Source of the DNA: Leisingera methylohalidivorans DSM 14336
GTDB lineage: Bacteria; Pseudomonadota; Alphaproteobacteria; Rhodobacterales; Rhodobacteraceae
DNA: 64,000 nt
Assembly (NCBI RefSeq): GCF_000511355.1
Contig: NC_023146.1
Coordinates: 40,991 to 104,990, forward strand
Reading direction: 5' to 3'
Shown: positions 54,364-62,882 of the stretch, piece by piece
Position numbering within the stretch: the first letter of the stretch is position 1
Layout of the letters: every line of letters begins with the position of its first letter
Translations under genes and position numbers: made by a program
The notes under the pieces: model-generated
What the model saw: the letters and a program-made list of their open reading frames with translations, nothing else
The model's database searches: none
What the model was told of the DNA's origin: nothing

Positions 54364-55074
54364 ATGAAAGACGCCTCCAAAAACCGTAAGGCTGAGCTCT
54401 ACAGCCGCCTCAAGACGGCCATCATGACGCTGGAGCTGCGTCCCGGCGCCGATCTGGACGAAGCGAAACTGTCCGAGGAAACCGGTCTGTCGCGCACCCC
54501 CTTGCGCGAGGTGCTGCGCCAGTTGGCGGGCGAAGGCTATGCGGATCTGCGGGAAAACCGCGGTGCGCGGGTCAGCGAGATGTCGCATATGACCCTGCGC
54601 GATTTCTTCCTGGCGGCGCCGATGATCTATGGCGCGGTGCTGCAACTGGCCGCCAAACACGCCACGCCCGCCCAGATCGTCACCCTGAAAGCCGCGCAGG
54701 AGGACTTTAAGGCCGCCCTGCGCAGCGGTTCGGGCGCGGACCGGGCGATGGCCAACAACCGGTTTCACGAAGTGACCGGCGAGATGGCGGACAACATCTA
54801 TCTGCAGCCCTCCTTTCAGCGGCTGCTGATTGATCACGCCCGCATCTCGATGACCTTTTACCGGCCGCAAAGCACGGAAATGGCCGAAAACGTCTCGGAA
54901 GCCAGCGCCCAGCATGACGCCATCATCGCCGCCATTGAAACGGGCGACGAGGCGGCGGCGGCGCAGCTGGCAATTGATCACTGGAACCTGTCGCGCGACC
55001 GGATCGAGCTGTTTGTCATGCCCGCCGGGCTGGACGTGCCGCTGGGCACGGTTGCACGCAAAACCCCTGCATAG
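54364..55074 (+). CDS. GntR/FadR-family regulator
   Basis: A 236-aa protein: winged helix (residues 10-70, LSEETGLSRTPLREVLRQLA) and an FCD ligand domain (LAAPMIYGAVLQLAAKHATP to LFVMPAGL). GGCAGGAG precedes ATG 54364. It heads a plus-strand operon with DapA-family, aldehyde dehydrogenase and FAD oxidoreductase genes, and so probably represses them. Confidence 0.87.
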   Translation: MKDASKNRKAELYSRLKTAIMTLELRPGADLDEAKLSEETGLSRTPLREVLRQLAGEGYADLRENRGARVSEMSHMTLRDFFLAAPMIYGAVLQLAAKHATPAQIVTLKAAQEDFKAALRSGSGADRAMANNRFHEVTGEMADNIYLQPSFQRLLIDHARISMTFYRPQSTEMAENVSEASAQHDAIIAAIETGDEAAAAQLAIDHWNLSRDRIELFVMPAGLDVPLGTVARKTPA

Positions 55075-55082
55075 AGGACGAA

Positions 55083-56000
55083 ATGACCCCAATATTCCGC
55101 TTTGAAGGGATCTACACCCCCGTGGTGACACCCTATCACGAGGACGGCAGCGTCAATTGGGACGCGCAGGCCGAGGTGATCGAATACCTGGTTGAGAACG
55201 GCGTGCATGGCCTGATCTCCGGCGGCTCGACCGGTGAAAACTATGCCCAGACGGTTGAGGAACGGCTGGAGCTGGCCAAGTTCACCCATCAGCAGCTGAA
55301 AGGCCGGCTGCCCTTGGTTGTCGGCACCGGCGCGATGCTGACCGGCGATTCCATCGCGCTGGCCGCGGGTGCGCGCGAAATCGGCGCCGAGTCGATCCTG
55401 CTGGCCTCGCCCCCCTACTCGGTCCCGACCGACCGCGAAAATGCGCTGAATGCGCTGGCCATCGACAAGGCCGCGGATCTGCCGGTGATGCTGTACAACT
55501 ACCCGCACCGCACCGGCACCATGATGGGTGAGGAGTTTTTGGACCGGGTGGGGCGCAGCCGCAATTTCTGCGGCATCAAGGAAAGCTCAGGCGATATCAA
55601 CCGGGTGCATCTGCTGGCGCGGGACTATCCGCATATCCAGCTGGGCTGCGGCATGGACGACCAGGCGCTGGAATTCTTTGCCTGGGGCGCGCCGTTCTGG
55701 GTCTGCGGCGGCTCGAATTTCCTGCCGGCCGAGCATGTGGCGCTGTACAATGCCTGCGTGGTGGAGGGCAATTACACCAAGGGCCGCCGCATCATGTCGG
55801 CGATGATGCCGCTGATGCATGTGCTGGAGCAGGGCGGCAAGTTCATCCAGACCATCAAACACGGCGTCACCCTGAATGGCATCGCGGCCGGCGCCATGCG
55901 GGCGCCGCTGAAGGGGCTGAACAAAGACGACAAACGCGCGCTGGAACAGGTTGTGCGGGTGCTGAAACAGAAAATTGCCGGCATTCAGGCGGAGGGCTGA
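55083..56000 (+). CDS. DapA/NanA-family class I aldolase (possible pyrroline-4-hydroxy-2-carboxylate deaminase)
   Basis: A 305-aa (beta/alpha)8-barrel lyase. Schiff-base Lys166 (CGIKESSGD), catalytic Tyr near 138 (MLYNYPHRTG) and the GGSTGENYAQT loop are in place. DapA-family enzymes next to an aldehyde dehydrogenase, an FAD oxidase and a GntR gene often belong to hydroxyproline breakdown, where HypD makes 2-oxoglutarate semialdehyde. Other 2-keto acid lyases or dehydratases remain possible. Confidence 0.82.
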   Translation: MTPIFRFEGIYTPVVTPYHEDGSVNWDAQAEVIEYLVENGVHGLISGGSTGENYAQTVEERLELAKFTHQQLKGRLPLVVGTGAMLTGDSIALAAGAREIGAESILLASPPYSVPTDRENALNALAIDKAADLPVMLYNYPHRTGTMMGEEFLDRVGRSRNFCGIKESSGDINRVHLLARDYPHIQLGCGMDDQALEFFAWGAPFWVCGGSNFLPAEHVALYNACVVEGNYTKGRRIMSAMMPLMHVLEQGGKFIQTIKHGVTLNGIAAGAMRAPLKGLNKDDKRALEQVVRVLKQKIAGIQAEG

Positions 56001-56003
56001 TCC

Positions 56004-57503
56004 ATGACATTGCTGACCCAGGACGAATACACATCCATCGCCGCAGGTCTGGCCCTGCCCACCGGCGCCTTCATTGACGGAAAATTCCGCCCGGCGGCCT
56101 CGGGCAAAACCTTTGAAACAGTGAATCCGGCGACCGGCGAAAAGCTGGCGGATATCGCATCCTGCGGCGCCGAAGACGTTGATTTCGCGGTCGAAAAAGC
56201 CCGCGAAGCCTTTGACGACGGGCGCTGGTCGAAACTGCACCCCTCCGCGCGCAAGGACGTGCTGATCCGGCTCGCCAAGCTGATGACCCGCCAGCGGCGC
56301 GAACTGGCGGTGATGGAAAGCCTCGACAGCGGCAAGACCATCTATGACTGCGAAACCGTCGATGTGCCGGAAACCATCCACTGCATCAAATGGCACGCCG
56401 AGGCGATCGACAAGATCTATGATCAGGTGGCGCCAGCCTCGGACGATCACATCGCCATGGTGCTGCGCGAACCCATCGGCGTTGCGGGGCTGGTGCTGCC
56501 GTGGAACTTCCCGCTCTTGATGCTGGCGTGGAAGATCGGCCCGGCGCTGGCGGCGGGCTGCTCGGTGGTGGTGAAGCCTGCGGCGGAAACCACGCTGACC
56601 GCGCTGCGTGTGGCGGAACTGGCGATGGAAGCCGGCCTGCCCCGCGGCGTGCTGAACGTGGTTCCCGGCGGCGGCGCCGAGGTGGGCGAGCCGATCGGGC
56701 GGCACATGGACATCGACATGGTCTCCTTCACCGGCTCCACCGTGACCGGCAAGCGGTTCCTGTCCTATTCGGCGGAAAGCAACGCCAAGGAGGTGGTGCT
56801 GGAGATGGGCGGCAAAAACCCCGCCATCGTCATGGACGACGCCGAGAGCCTGGACCGGGTGGCGAGCCACGTGGTGAACGGCGCCTTCTGGAACATGGGC
56901 GAGAACTGCTCCGCCTCCTCCCGTCTGATCGTGCACAAACACGTCAAGTCAGAGCTGCTGGAACGCATCGCCCATCATGCTAAACAGTGGAACGCCGGCG
57001 ATCCGCTGGACCCTGAAACGCGCATGGGCGCGCTGGTGTCGCGGGCGCATTTCGACAAGGTCTGCGGCTATCTGGAGCAGGCCGGAAACGTGGTTTTGGG
57101 CGGTAAATCCTATGACGGCGCCTTTGTCGAACCCACCGTGGTCGAGGTGCCCGGCAATGACGCGGTACTGGCGCGTGAGGAGATCTTCGGCCCGGTCCTC
57201 AGCGTGATCGAGGTTGCCGGATTTGACGAGGCGATCCAGATCGCCAATGACACGGATTACGGCCTTTGTGCGTCGATCTTCACCGCCAACGTCAAACGGG
57301 CGATCCGCGGCGCCCGTGCGATCCGGGCGGGCACGGTGACCGTCAACAGCTTTGGCGAGGGCGACATCTCAACGCCTTTCGGCGGTTACAAGCAATCGGG
57401 CTTTGGCGGCCGCGACAACGCGCTCCAGGCCCATGACCAGTACACCCAGCTGAAAACCATCTGGATCGACCTGGCCGACGACACAGACGAGGCCGTGGAT
57501 TGA
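56004..57503 (+). CDS. Aldehyde dehydrogenase (PuuC/semialdehyde-type)
   Basis: A 499-aa ALDH with LPWNFPLLMLAWKIGPALAA, general base in VLEMGGKNPAIV and Cys in NMGENCSASSRLIVHK. The gap to the DapA-family stop is three bases, so it should oxidise the aldehyde made by that pathway (2-oxoglutarate semialdehyde in the hydroxyproline model). GammaGlu-aminobutyraldehyde is an alternative because the next gene is PuuB-like. Confidence 0.87.
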   Translation: MTLLTQDEYTSIAAGLALPTGAFIDGKFRPAASGKTFETVNPATGEKLADIASCGAEDVDFAVEKAREAFDDGRWSKLHPSARKDVLIRLAKLMTRQRRELAVMESLDSGKTIYDCETVDVPETIHCIKWHAEAIDKIYDQVAPASDDHIAMVLREPIGVAGLVLPWNFPLLMLAWKIGPALAAGCSVVVKPAAETTLTALRVAELAMEAGLPRGVLNVVPGGGAEVGEPIGRHMDIDMVSFTGSTVTGKRFLSYSAESNAKEVVLEMGGKNPAIVMDDAESLDRVASHVVNGAFWNMGENCSASSRLIVHKHVKSELLERIAHHAKQWNAGDPLDPETRMGALVSRAHFDKVCGYLEQAGNVVLGGKSYDGAFVEPTVVEVPGNDAVLAREEIFGPVLSVIEVAGFDEAIQIANDTDYGLCASIFTANVKRAIRGARAIRAGTVTVNSFGEGDISTPFGGYKQSGFGGRDNALQAHDQYTQLKTIWIDLADDTDEAVD

Positions 57504-58840
57504 CCGCCTACACCGCCAAACGCCTGCCCCGGCAGACTGCGGCGGCGGGGTGGAATGCCATCCTGCCGCCGCAGGCGCCCTTACCGGTTCTGGAGCAGGA
57601 TCTGACCGCCGATGTGACCATTATCGGCGGCGGATTTGCGGGCCTGTCCGCCGCCCGCCGCCTGCACCAGCTGGACCCGTCGCTGAAGGTGGCGGTGCTG
57701 GAAGCCGGCAGGGTCGCCGAAGGCTCTGCCGGGCGCAATTCCGGCTTCATGATCGACCTGCCGCATGATCTTTCCTCGGACAATTACGCAGGGTCCGGGC
57801 TGGAGGCCGACCGCGCTGCGATTGCCTTTAACCGCAAGGCGATTGAATTTGCGAAGGGCGTGGCGGAGGACTGCGCGCTGCCGCAGGAAATCTTTGATCC
57901 TGCGGGAAAAATCAACGCTGCCGCAACCCGCGCCGGCGACAGGCACAACCGCGATTTCGCCGCCCATCTGGACCGGCTGGGCGAGCCGCACAGGCTGCTG
58001 AGCCGGCAGGAAATCCAGGACCGCACCGGCAGTCCGCATTACACCTCCGGCCTTTATGCGCCCGGAACCGTGATGATCCAGCCCGCCGGCTATATCCGGG
58101 CGCTGTCGGCGCATCTGGCCGGACAGATCAGCATATATGAAAACACCCCCGCCACCGGGTTTGAAAAACAGGGCAATGGCTGGGTAGTCAGCACCCCCAA
58201 GGGGCGCATCCGCACCGGCAGGATCATCCTGGCCTGCAACGGCCATCTGGAAAGCTTCGGCTTTTACCAGCGCCGCCTGATGCACATCTGCCTCTATGCC
58301 TCGATGACCAAACGTCTGACGCCGGAGCAGATCACCCGGCTCGGCGGCGACGCCCGCTGGTCGGTGACGCCCGCGGATCCGGCCGGCACCTCTGTGCGGC
58401 GGATATCCGGCTCTTACGGCGACCGCATCCTGATCCGGACCTGCGCCAGCTTCCACCCCACCATCGAGACCAGCCCTATGCGCCTGCACAACGCCGGCTG
58501 GGTGCATGACCGCAAGTTCAAGGAGCGGTTCCCGCATCTGGGAGATGTGCGGATGGAGCACCGCTGGGCCGGGATGCTCTGTCTTAGCCGCAACGGATCT
58601 GCGGCGTTCGGCGAGCTGGACCAGGGCGTCTATGCCGCCTGCTGCCAGAACGGTCTTGGCATCGCCCGCGGCACCCTGCAGGGCATGGGCGCGGCCGAGC
58701 TGCTGCTGCAGGGGGGATCGGATACCGCCAGCCATTTCCTGGCCCAGCCGCTGCCGCCGGAACTGCCGCCGGAACCCTTTGCCTCGCTTGGCGCGAACAC
58801 ATACCTGATGTGGAAGGAATGGCGGTCCGGGAAAGAATAA
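57500..58840 (+). CDS. FAD-dependent amine/amino-acid oxidoreductase (DAO/PuuB-like)
   Basis: A 446-aa DAO-family flavoprotein with dinucleotide-binding VTIIGGGFAGLSAARRL (residues ~39-55) and the EGSAGRNSGFMIDLPH segment, shared with gamma-glutamylputrescine oxidase-like proteins. The start is a TTG at 57500 overlapping the previous stop (TTGA), with GAGG upstream. It is the last gene of the operon. Likely job: oxidation of a cyclic or secondary amine that feeds the DapA-family enzyme. Confidence 0.82.
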   Translation: MTAYTAKRLPRQTAAAGWNAILPPQAPLPVLEQDLTADVTIIGGGFAGLSAARRLHQLDPSLKVAVLEAGRVAEGSAGRNSGFMIDLPHDLSSDNYAGSGLEADRAAIAFNRKAIEFAKGVAEDCALPQEIFDPAGKINAAATRAGDRHNRDFAAHLDRLGEPHRLLSRQEIQDRTGSPHYTSGLYAPGTVMIQPAGYIRALSAHLAGQISIYENTPATGFEKQGNGWVVSTPKGRIRTGRIILACNGHLESFGFYQRRLMHICLYASMTKRLTPEQITRLGGDARWSVTPADPAGTSVRRISGSYGDRILIRTCASFHPTIETSPMRLHNAGWVHDRKFKERFPHLGDVRMEHRWAGMLCLSRNGSAAFGELDQGVYAACCQNGLGIARGTLQGMGAAELLLQGGSDTASHFLAQPLPPELPPEPFASLGANTYLMWKEWRSGKE

Positions 58841-58847
58841 GGGCCTA

Positions 58848-58902
58848 GGGGGCTCTGCCCCCGGCCTGCGGCCTCCCCCGGAGTGTTTTTAACCAGAAAG
58901 AA
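58848..58902 (+). repeat. Intergenic double-hairpin repeat, copy B
   Basis: GGGGGC-TCT-GCCCCC (58848-58862), then GGCC-TGC-GGCC (58863-58873), then CTCCCCCGGAGTGTTTTT and CCAGAAAGAAGC. It follows the FAD oxidoreductase stop by 8 bases and may act as its terminator. Copy A is at 30701-30752. Confidence 0.55.
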
Positions 58903-58940
58903 GCAGCACCGTGGCTTTCACAGCCTGGACCAGTTTGGCT

Positions 58941-59660
58941 TCAAGGCAAGCTCAGCTTGGCCATCCGCCCGCCATCGACGGTATAGACTTGGCCGGTGAT
59001 AAAGCCTGCGTCCTCTGCAGCCAGGAAGGCCACCAGTGCCGCCACCTCCTCAGGCTTGCCGGTGCGGCCCGCCGGGTGGATGCCAGCGATATCGCGGCGG
59101 AAGGCCTCCGGGTCGGGCATGGCTTCGATGAAGCCCATGTTCAGTTCGGTGTCGATCCGGCCCGGCGCCACCGCGTTGCAGCGGATGCCCTCGTTTCCGT
59201 GGTCCACTGCCACCGCGCGGGTAAGGCCGTGCAGACCAGCCTTGGAGGCGCAATAGGCGGCATGGCCGGGGTTGCTGCCCAGCCCCTCGATCGATCCGGT
59301 GTTGACGATGCTGCCCTTGGTTTTGCGCAACAAAGGCAGCGCTGCCTGAATCATCAGGAAGGGTGCGGTCAGGTTGCGCTGCCAGTCGGCCAGCGGCATG
59401 TCCTCGACGCGCGCCGCCTGCATCCTGCCGGCGTTGTTGACCAGCACATCCAGCCCCCCTGCCCGGCTGACAGCCTCCGCCACCACCTGCGCGGGGCTGT
59501 CCGGGTCGGTGAAATCCGCCGGAATCGCTTCGAACTCCGCATCCGTGCCGCGCTGTGCCGTGAGCACCCGCGCGCCCTCATCACGCAGCCGCCGGGCGAT
59601 GGCCTGGCCGATGCCGCTGCGCCCGCCGGTGACCAGCGCAACCTTGCCCTGAAACCGATC
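58941..59660 (-). CDS. Short-chain dehydrogenase/reductase, start codon unresolved
   Basis: The homologous frame begins DRFQGKVALVTGGRSGIGQA near 59660 (complete Rossmann TGxxxGIG) and continues through VNNAGRM, the catalytic YCASKAG and the tail GGRMAKLSLP. No ATG, GTG or TTG exists in this frame before the Rossmann motif; the nearby ATG at 59662 is one base out of phase. The first in-phase start (GTG 59567) would omit the cofactor site. Either one base was lost just after the original ATG or an unusual start is used. It overlaps the upstream SDR gene. Confidence 0.65.
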   Translation of the reverse strand, partial: DRFQGKVALVTGGRSGIGQAIARRLRDEGARVLTAQRGTDAEFEAIPADFTDPDSPAQVVAEAVSRAGGLDVLVNNAGRMQAARVEDMPLADWQRNLTAPFLMIQAALPLLRKTKGSIVNTGSIEGLGSNPGHAAYCASKAGLHGLTRAVAVDHGNEGIRCNAVAPGRIDTELNMGFIEAMPDPEAFRRDIAGIHPAGRTGKPEEVAALVAFLAAEDAGFITGQVYTVDGGRMAKLSLP

Positions 59661-60288
59661 ATGACACCGGTTTCCCGCCGTTCACCTCCAGCAGCGCGCC
59701 GCACATGTAGCGGGACGCGTCAGAGGCCAGGAACATCACCACATCAGCGATGTCTTCCGGCTCGGCAATCCGGCCCAGCGGCACGGTCTTGCCCAGTTCC
59801 GCCGCCGCGCTGTCCGGGTCAAAGCCGCGTTTGGCAAAGCCGCTGCGCAGCATCGGTGTGTTCACCTCATTCGGGCAGACCGCGTTGATGCGGATGCCCT
59901 GGCGGGCATGATCCATGCCCATGCATTGGGTCAGCGAGGCAATTGCCGCCTTGGTCATGCAATAGAGCGCATGGTTCGGCCCCGGGTTTTTGCCGCCCCA
60001 GCACGACGAAGTGTTAACGATGGCGCCGCCGCCGGTTTCCGCCATCAGCGGGATCGCGGCGCGGCAGATGCGGAATGGCGCCTCGACGTTCACGCCCATC
60101 GACAGGTTCCAGTCCGCGTCCGAGGTCTCGGTCACCAGGCCACGGGTGATGACGCCGGCGTTTTTTATGACGACATCGAGGCCGCCAAGCGCCTCCGCGG
60201 CTGCCTGCGGCAGCGCGTTGGCATAGTCTGCATCCAGCAGATCGCCAGGCAGATTCGCCTCCGCCTCCATCGCCCCAGCTGTCATCAC
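59659..60288 (-). pseudogene. Short-chain dehydrogenase/reductase, N-terminus deleted and fused to hpbD remnant
   Basis: The frame has the SDR middle and end ([15 protein letters not shown], catalytic YCMTKAAIASL, NAVCPNEVNTPML, C-terminal EVNGGKPVS) but lacks the N-terminal Rossmann TGxxxGxG and ~50 residues. The first codons (MMTAGAM) are out-of-phase hpbD sequence, showing a deletion joined hpbD to this gene near 60262. NAD(P) binding should be lost. Confidence 0.65.
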
Positions 60289-60747
60289 AGGTATGCGGCA
60301 GATTGCGGGCCTCGCAGATGCCGCGGATGGTGCGCATCGGATGCAAGCCCCCGATACGGGTGACCTTCATGCCGAAACCGTCGACCAGACCGGTGCCGGC
60401 CGCGGTTATCACCGTGTTCAGACAGGTGCTGTTTTCATCCATGTAGATGCCGTGACTGACCTGCAGGCGGATTTTTTGCAAGTCTTCCATCGTGTTGCAG
60501 GGTTGCTTCATGATGAAGGGGTCTCCGGGCATTCGCGGCTGACGCGCAGCGCATCCCGCGTGGTCCAGCCGCGGTTGCCATCCACCGCCAGCCGCATGCC
60601 CGAACCGCCGATCTGCTCCCAGACCTTGCGGATAGTCTCGATATCCAGCTCCACCGGACGGCCGCCGGCCTTCACCTGCAGGCGGGGATAGGGGCCGTTC
60701 TTAACCGGCAGATCATGCTGATAAATAGGGATTTCCGCAATTTTCAT
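60262..60747 (-). pseudogene. hpbD: 4-hydroxyproline betaine 2-epimerase-like enolase-superfamily gene, collapsed
   Basis: [20 protein letters not shown] opens the protein and is followed directly by [20 protein letters not shown], skipping about 135 residues. It continues [19 protein letters not shown], shifts frame near 60525, and goes on as [43 protein letters not shown] before running into SDR sequence. The text closely matches the hydroxyproline-betaine epimerase HpbD described from Pelagibaca. An internal deletion, a frameshift and a lost C-terminus make it non-functional. Confidence 0.75.
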
Positions 60748-60809
60748 AGTCTTGCCCTGTTGGAAAAAAGCCCGCCGTTGTCACCGGGCGGGCCAGTCGG
60801 GGAGGAAGA

Positions 60810-62366
60810 TCAGCAGCTCTGGTTCAACTCGTCGGCGGCGGGAATTTCCCGCTCGCGCCGGGCGATGTAATCCAGCAATTCTTCGTTTTTCGCCTCGTCC
60901 AGTTTCGGCTCCTGATATTCTGCCAGCAGCTTTTTCGCGCGAGTCAAAGCGCGTTCGGTGATCTCGGCGCTGCCCTCTGCCTGCCACTGCTCGATCGAGT
61001 TGTTGTCGAACAGCTCCGGCATGAAAAACGCCTCCTGGAAGTTCTCCTGGGTGTGGGGATGGCCCAGATAATGCCCCCCCGGCCCGACATCCGGCACCGC
61101 CGACAGCGCCTGCTCGAAATCGTGCCATTTCGGCCCTTCCGCCATCCGGTAGGCCATCGCGCATTGCTCGGCATCGACGATGAACTTGGCGACGGAACAA
61201 TGCATCCCGGCCTCGTTCCAGCCCGCCGAATGCCAGATATAGTTGGCGCCGGCATGCATCACCGCCTGCAGGGTGGTGGCGGATTCATAGCCCGCCTGCG
61301 CGTCAAAGGTCTTGGCGCCGCCCAGGGTGTTGGAGGTCCGCCACGGCACCCCGTAATAGCGCGCCATCTGGCCGATCATGAAGTTCATCAGGCTGATTTC
61401 CGGGGTGCCGGCCATCGGCGCACCGGATTTCATTGAAACGGTCGACAGGTAGTGGCCATAGATCGCCGGGGCGCCCTTGCGGATCACCTGGGTGTAGGCC
61501 AGCGCGCTCAGCGCTTCGGCGTTCAGCTGCGCAACCGCGGCCGGGACCGAGGCAGGCGTGTTGGCGCCGCCCAGCACAAAAGGCGAGCACAGCACCGGCT
61601 GGTTGCGGCGGCAGAAGGCGCGCATCGCGCCCAGCATGGTCTCGTCCCAGACCAGCGGCGAGTTGCCGTTGCAATTGCCGGTGGTGACCGGATGGCTGTC
61701 GATGAAATCCGCGCCGAACAGGATCGCGCACATGTCCAGCACGTCTTCAGCGTTCTTGGGGCTGGTGGTCATGCCCATGAACGTCTTGTCCGAGTGTTTC
61801 ATCGACGAATAGGTGATCCGGAGATGGCGCTGGCTGATCGGGTGATCGTAGGGTTCCACGATGTGATGCGCCGAGGAATGCAGGCTGGGCATCATATGCG
61901 CCAGCTTGTGGAACATCGCCAGGTCGTCCAGCACCGGGTTGCGGCGCACATCGTCCAGATCACGCAAAAAGGGCGCCCCGGTCATCGGCACAAAGATCGA
62001 ATGCTTGCCGCCCAGGCGCACGTTCTTTTGCGGATCACGCGCGTGATAGGTGAAAGCGCCGGGGATGGTCCTGATCAGCTCCCGCACCAGGCCGCGGTCC
62101 AGAAAGACCAGCTCCCCCTCAACCTTGGCGCCGGCGCGTTTCCAGTCCTCCAGCGCAATCGGATCGCGGAACTGGACGCCGACGTTTTCCAGAATATTCA
62201 TCGAGGCATTGTCGATCATCCCGACCTGGGCGCCGTCCATCACCTCGCACAGGGGGATATTGCGGGCGAGGCCCGGCAGCATGTCGAATTTCGGGGCGGT
62301 GCGCAGGGCGCGGCGGGCAGTGCGGCCGCCGGCACGCGAACGGGGTGCTGTGGCTTGCTCAGTCAT
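60810..62366 (-). CDS. MttB-family (trimethylamine methyltransferase-like) protein, non-pyrrolysine
   Basis: A 518-aa MttB-superfamily protein. ATG 62366 is preferred because AAAGGAG lies just upstream; the frame opens to 62576. Family segments include GVQFRDPIALEDWKRAGAKV, TGNCNGNSPLVWDETMLGAM, LGGAKTFDAQAGYESA and DVGPGGHYLGHPHTQENF. There is no in-frame amber codon, so it belongs to the large group lacking pyrrolysine, some of which demethylate glycine or proline betaine. It heads the hpbD/SDR genes, consistent with betaine demethylation; its corrinoid partner is not in the window. Confidence 0.85.
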   Translation of the reverse strand: MTEQATAPRSRAGGRTARRALRTAPKFDMLPGLARNIPLCEVMDGAQVGMIDNASMNILENVGVQFRDPIALEDWKRAGAKVEGELVFLDRGLVRELIRTIPGAFTYHARDPQKNVRLGGKHSIFVPMTGAPFLRDLDDVRRNPVLDDLAMFHKLAHMMPSLHSSAHHIVEPYDHPISQRHLRITYSSMKHSDKTFMGMTTSPKNAEDVLDMCAILFGADFIDSHPVTTGNCNGNSPLVWDETMLGAMRAFCRRNQPVLCSPFVLGGANTPASVPAAVAQLNAEALSALAYTQVIRKGAPAIYGHYLSTVSMKSGAPMAGTPEISLMNFMIGQMARYYGVPWRTSNTLGGAKTFDAQAGYESATTLQAVMHAGANYIWHSAGWNEAGMHCSVAKFIVDAEQCAMAYRMAEGPKWHDFEQALSAVPDVGPGGHYLGHPHTQENFQEAFFMPELFDNNSIEQWQAEGSAEITERALTRAKKLLAEYQEPKLDEAKNEELLDYIARREREIPAADELNQSC

Positions 62367-62882
62367 GGCTGGGGTCTCCTTTGACAGAGAGTTTCGCCAA
62401 AGCACTGCGGCTTCACCTGCAGGATTACGAAATGCGGTTGCAGAAACCGACATTCGATCCAATGGAACCGGTTCAGGACAGCTCTGCCCTGTCTCGGGAC
62501 CTGTTTCACAGGAACCGCAGAAAAAAGGCACACAGGCCCCGAAAACGCCGGAATAGACCCTGATTAGAGGCTGCAATCAGATGAATACGCGAGAATCCCC
62601 GGACTGAAGCGACTCGGCCGGGATGCCCCCCTGCGGACCCGGCATACGGGGCCCGGGATTTTGCAGCTTCGCCTGACTTATCCCGGGATTTTGGTTATTG
62701 CTATTATATTTCAGCATCTTACTGGGTTATTCGCGGCATTTCCCGTGATCCGGCAGAAACCCCGGCAATCCGCCTGCAACCTGTAAATGAAGGAATCTAT
62801 TGCAAAACACTGTTCGCATTGCGTATAGAAACGATAAATAAAGCGCTGACGCAAAACAGCGTTACTATCGAGAGGGCAGCAG
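62367..62882. promoter_or_regulatory. Region upstream of repA with direct repeat and palindrome
   Basis: About 500 bases without a credible gene. CCCGGGATTTTG occurs twice (62652-62663 and 62682-62693, 30 bases apart), and ATCCCGGGAT at 62680-62689 is a 10-bp palindrome. An AT-rich segment follows (62694-62720). These fit a repA promoter/operator or a partition site; none is proven. Confidence 0.45.

Noticed and set aside
55587..56942. 451-codon minus-strand open frame
   Set aside because: Antisense to the DapA-family and aldehyde dehydrogenase genes; His-rich shadow.
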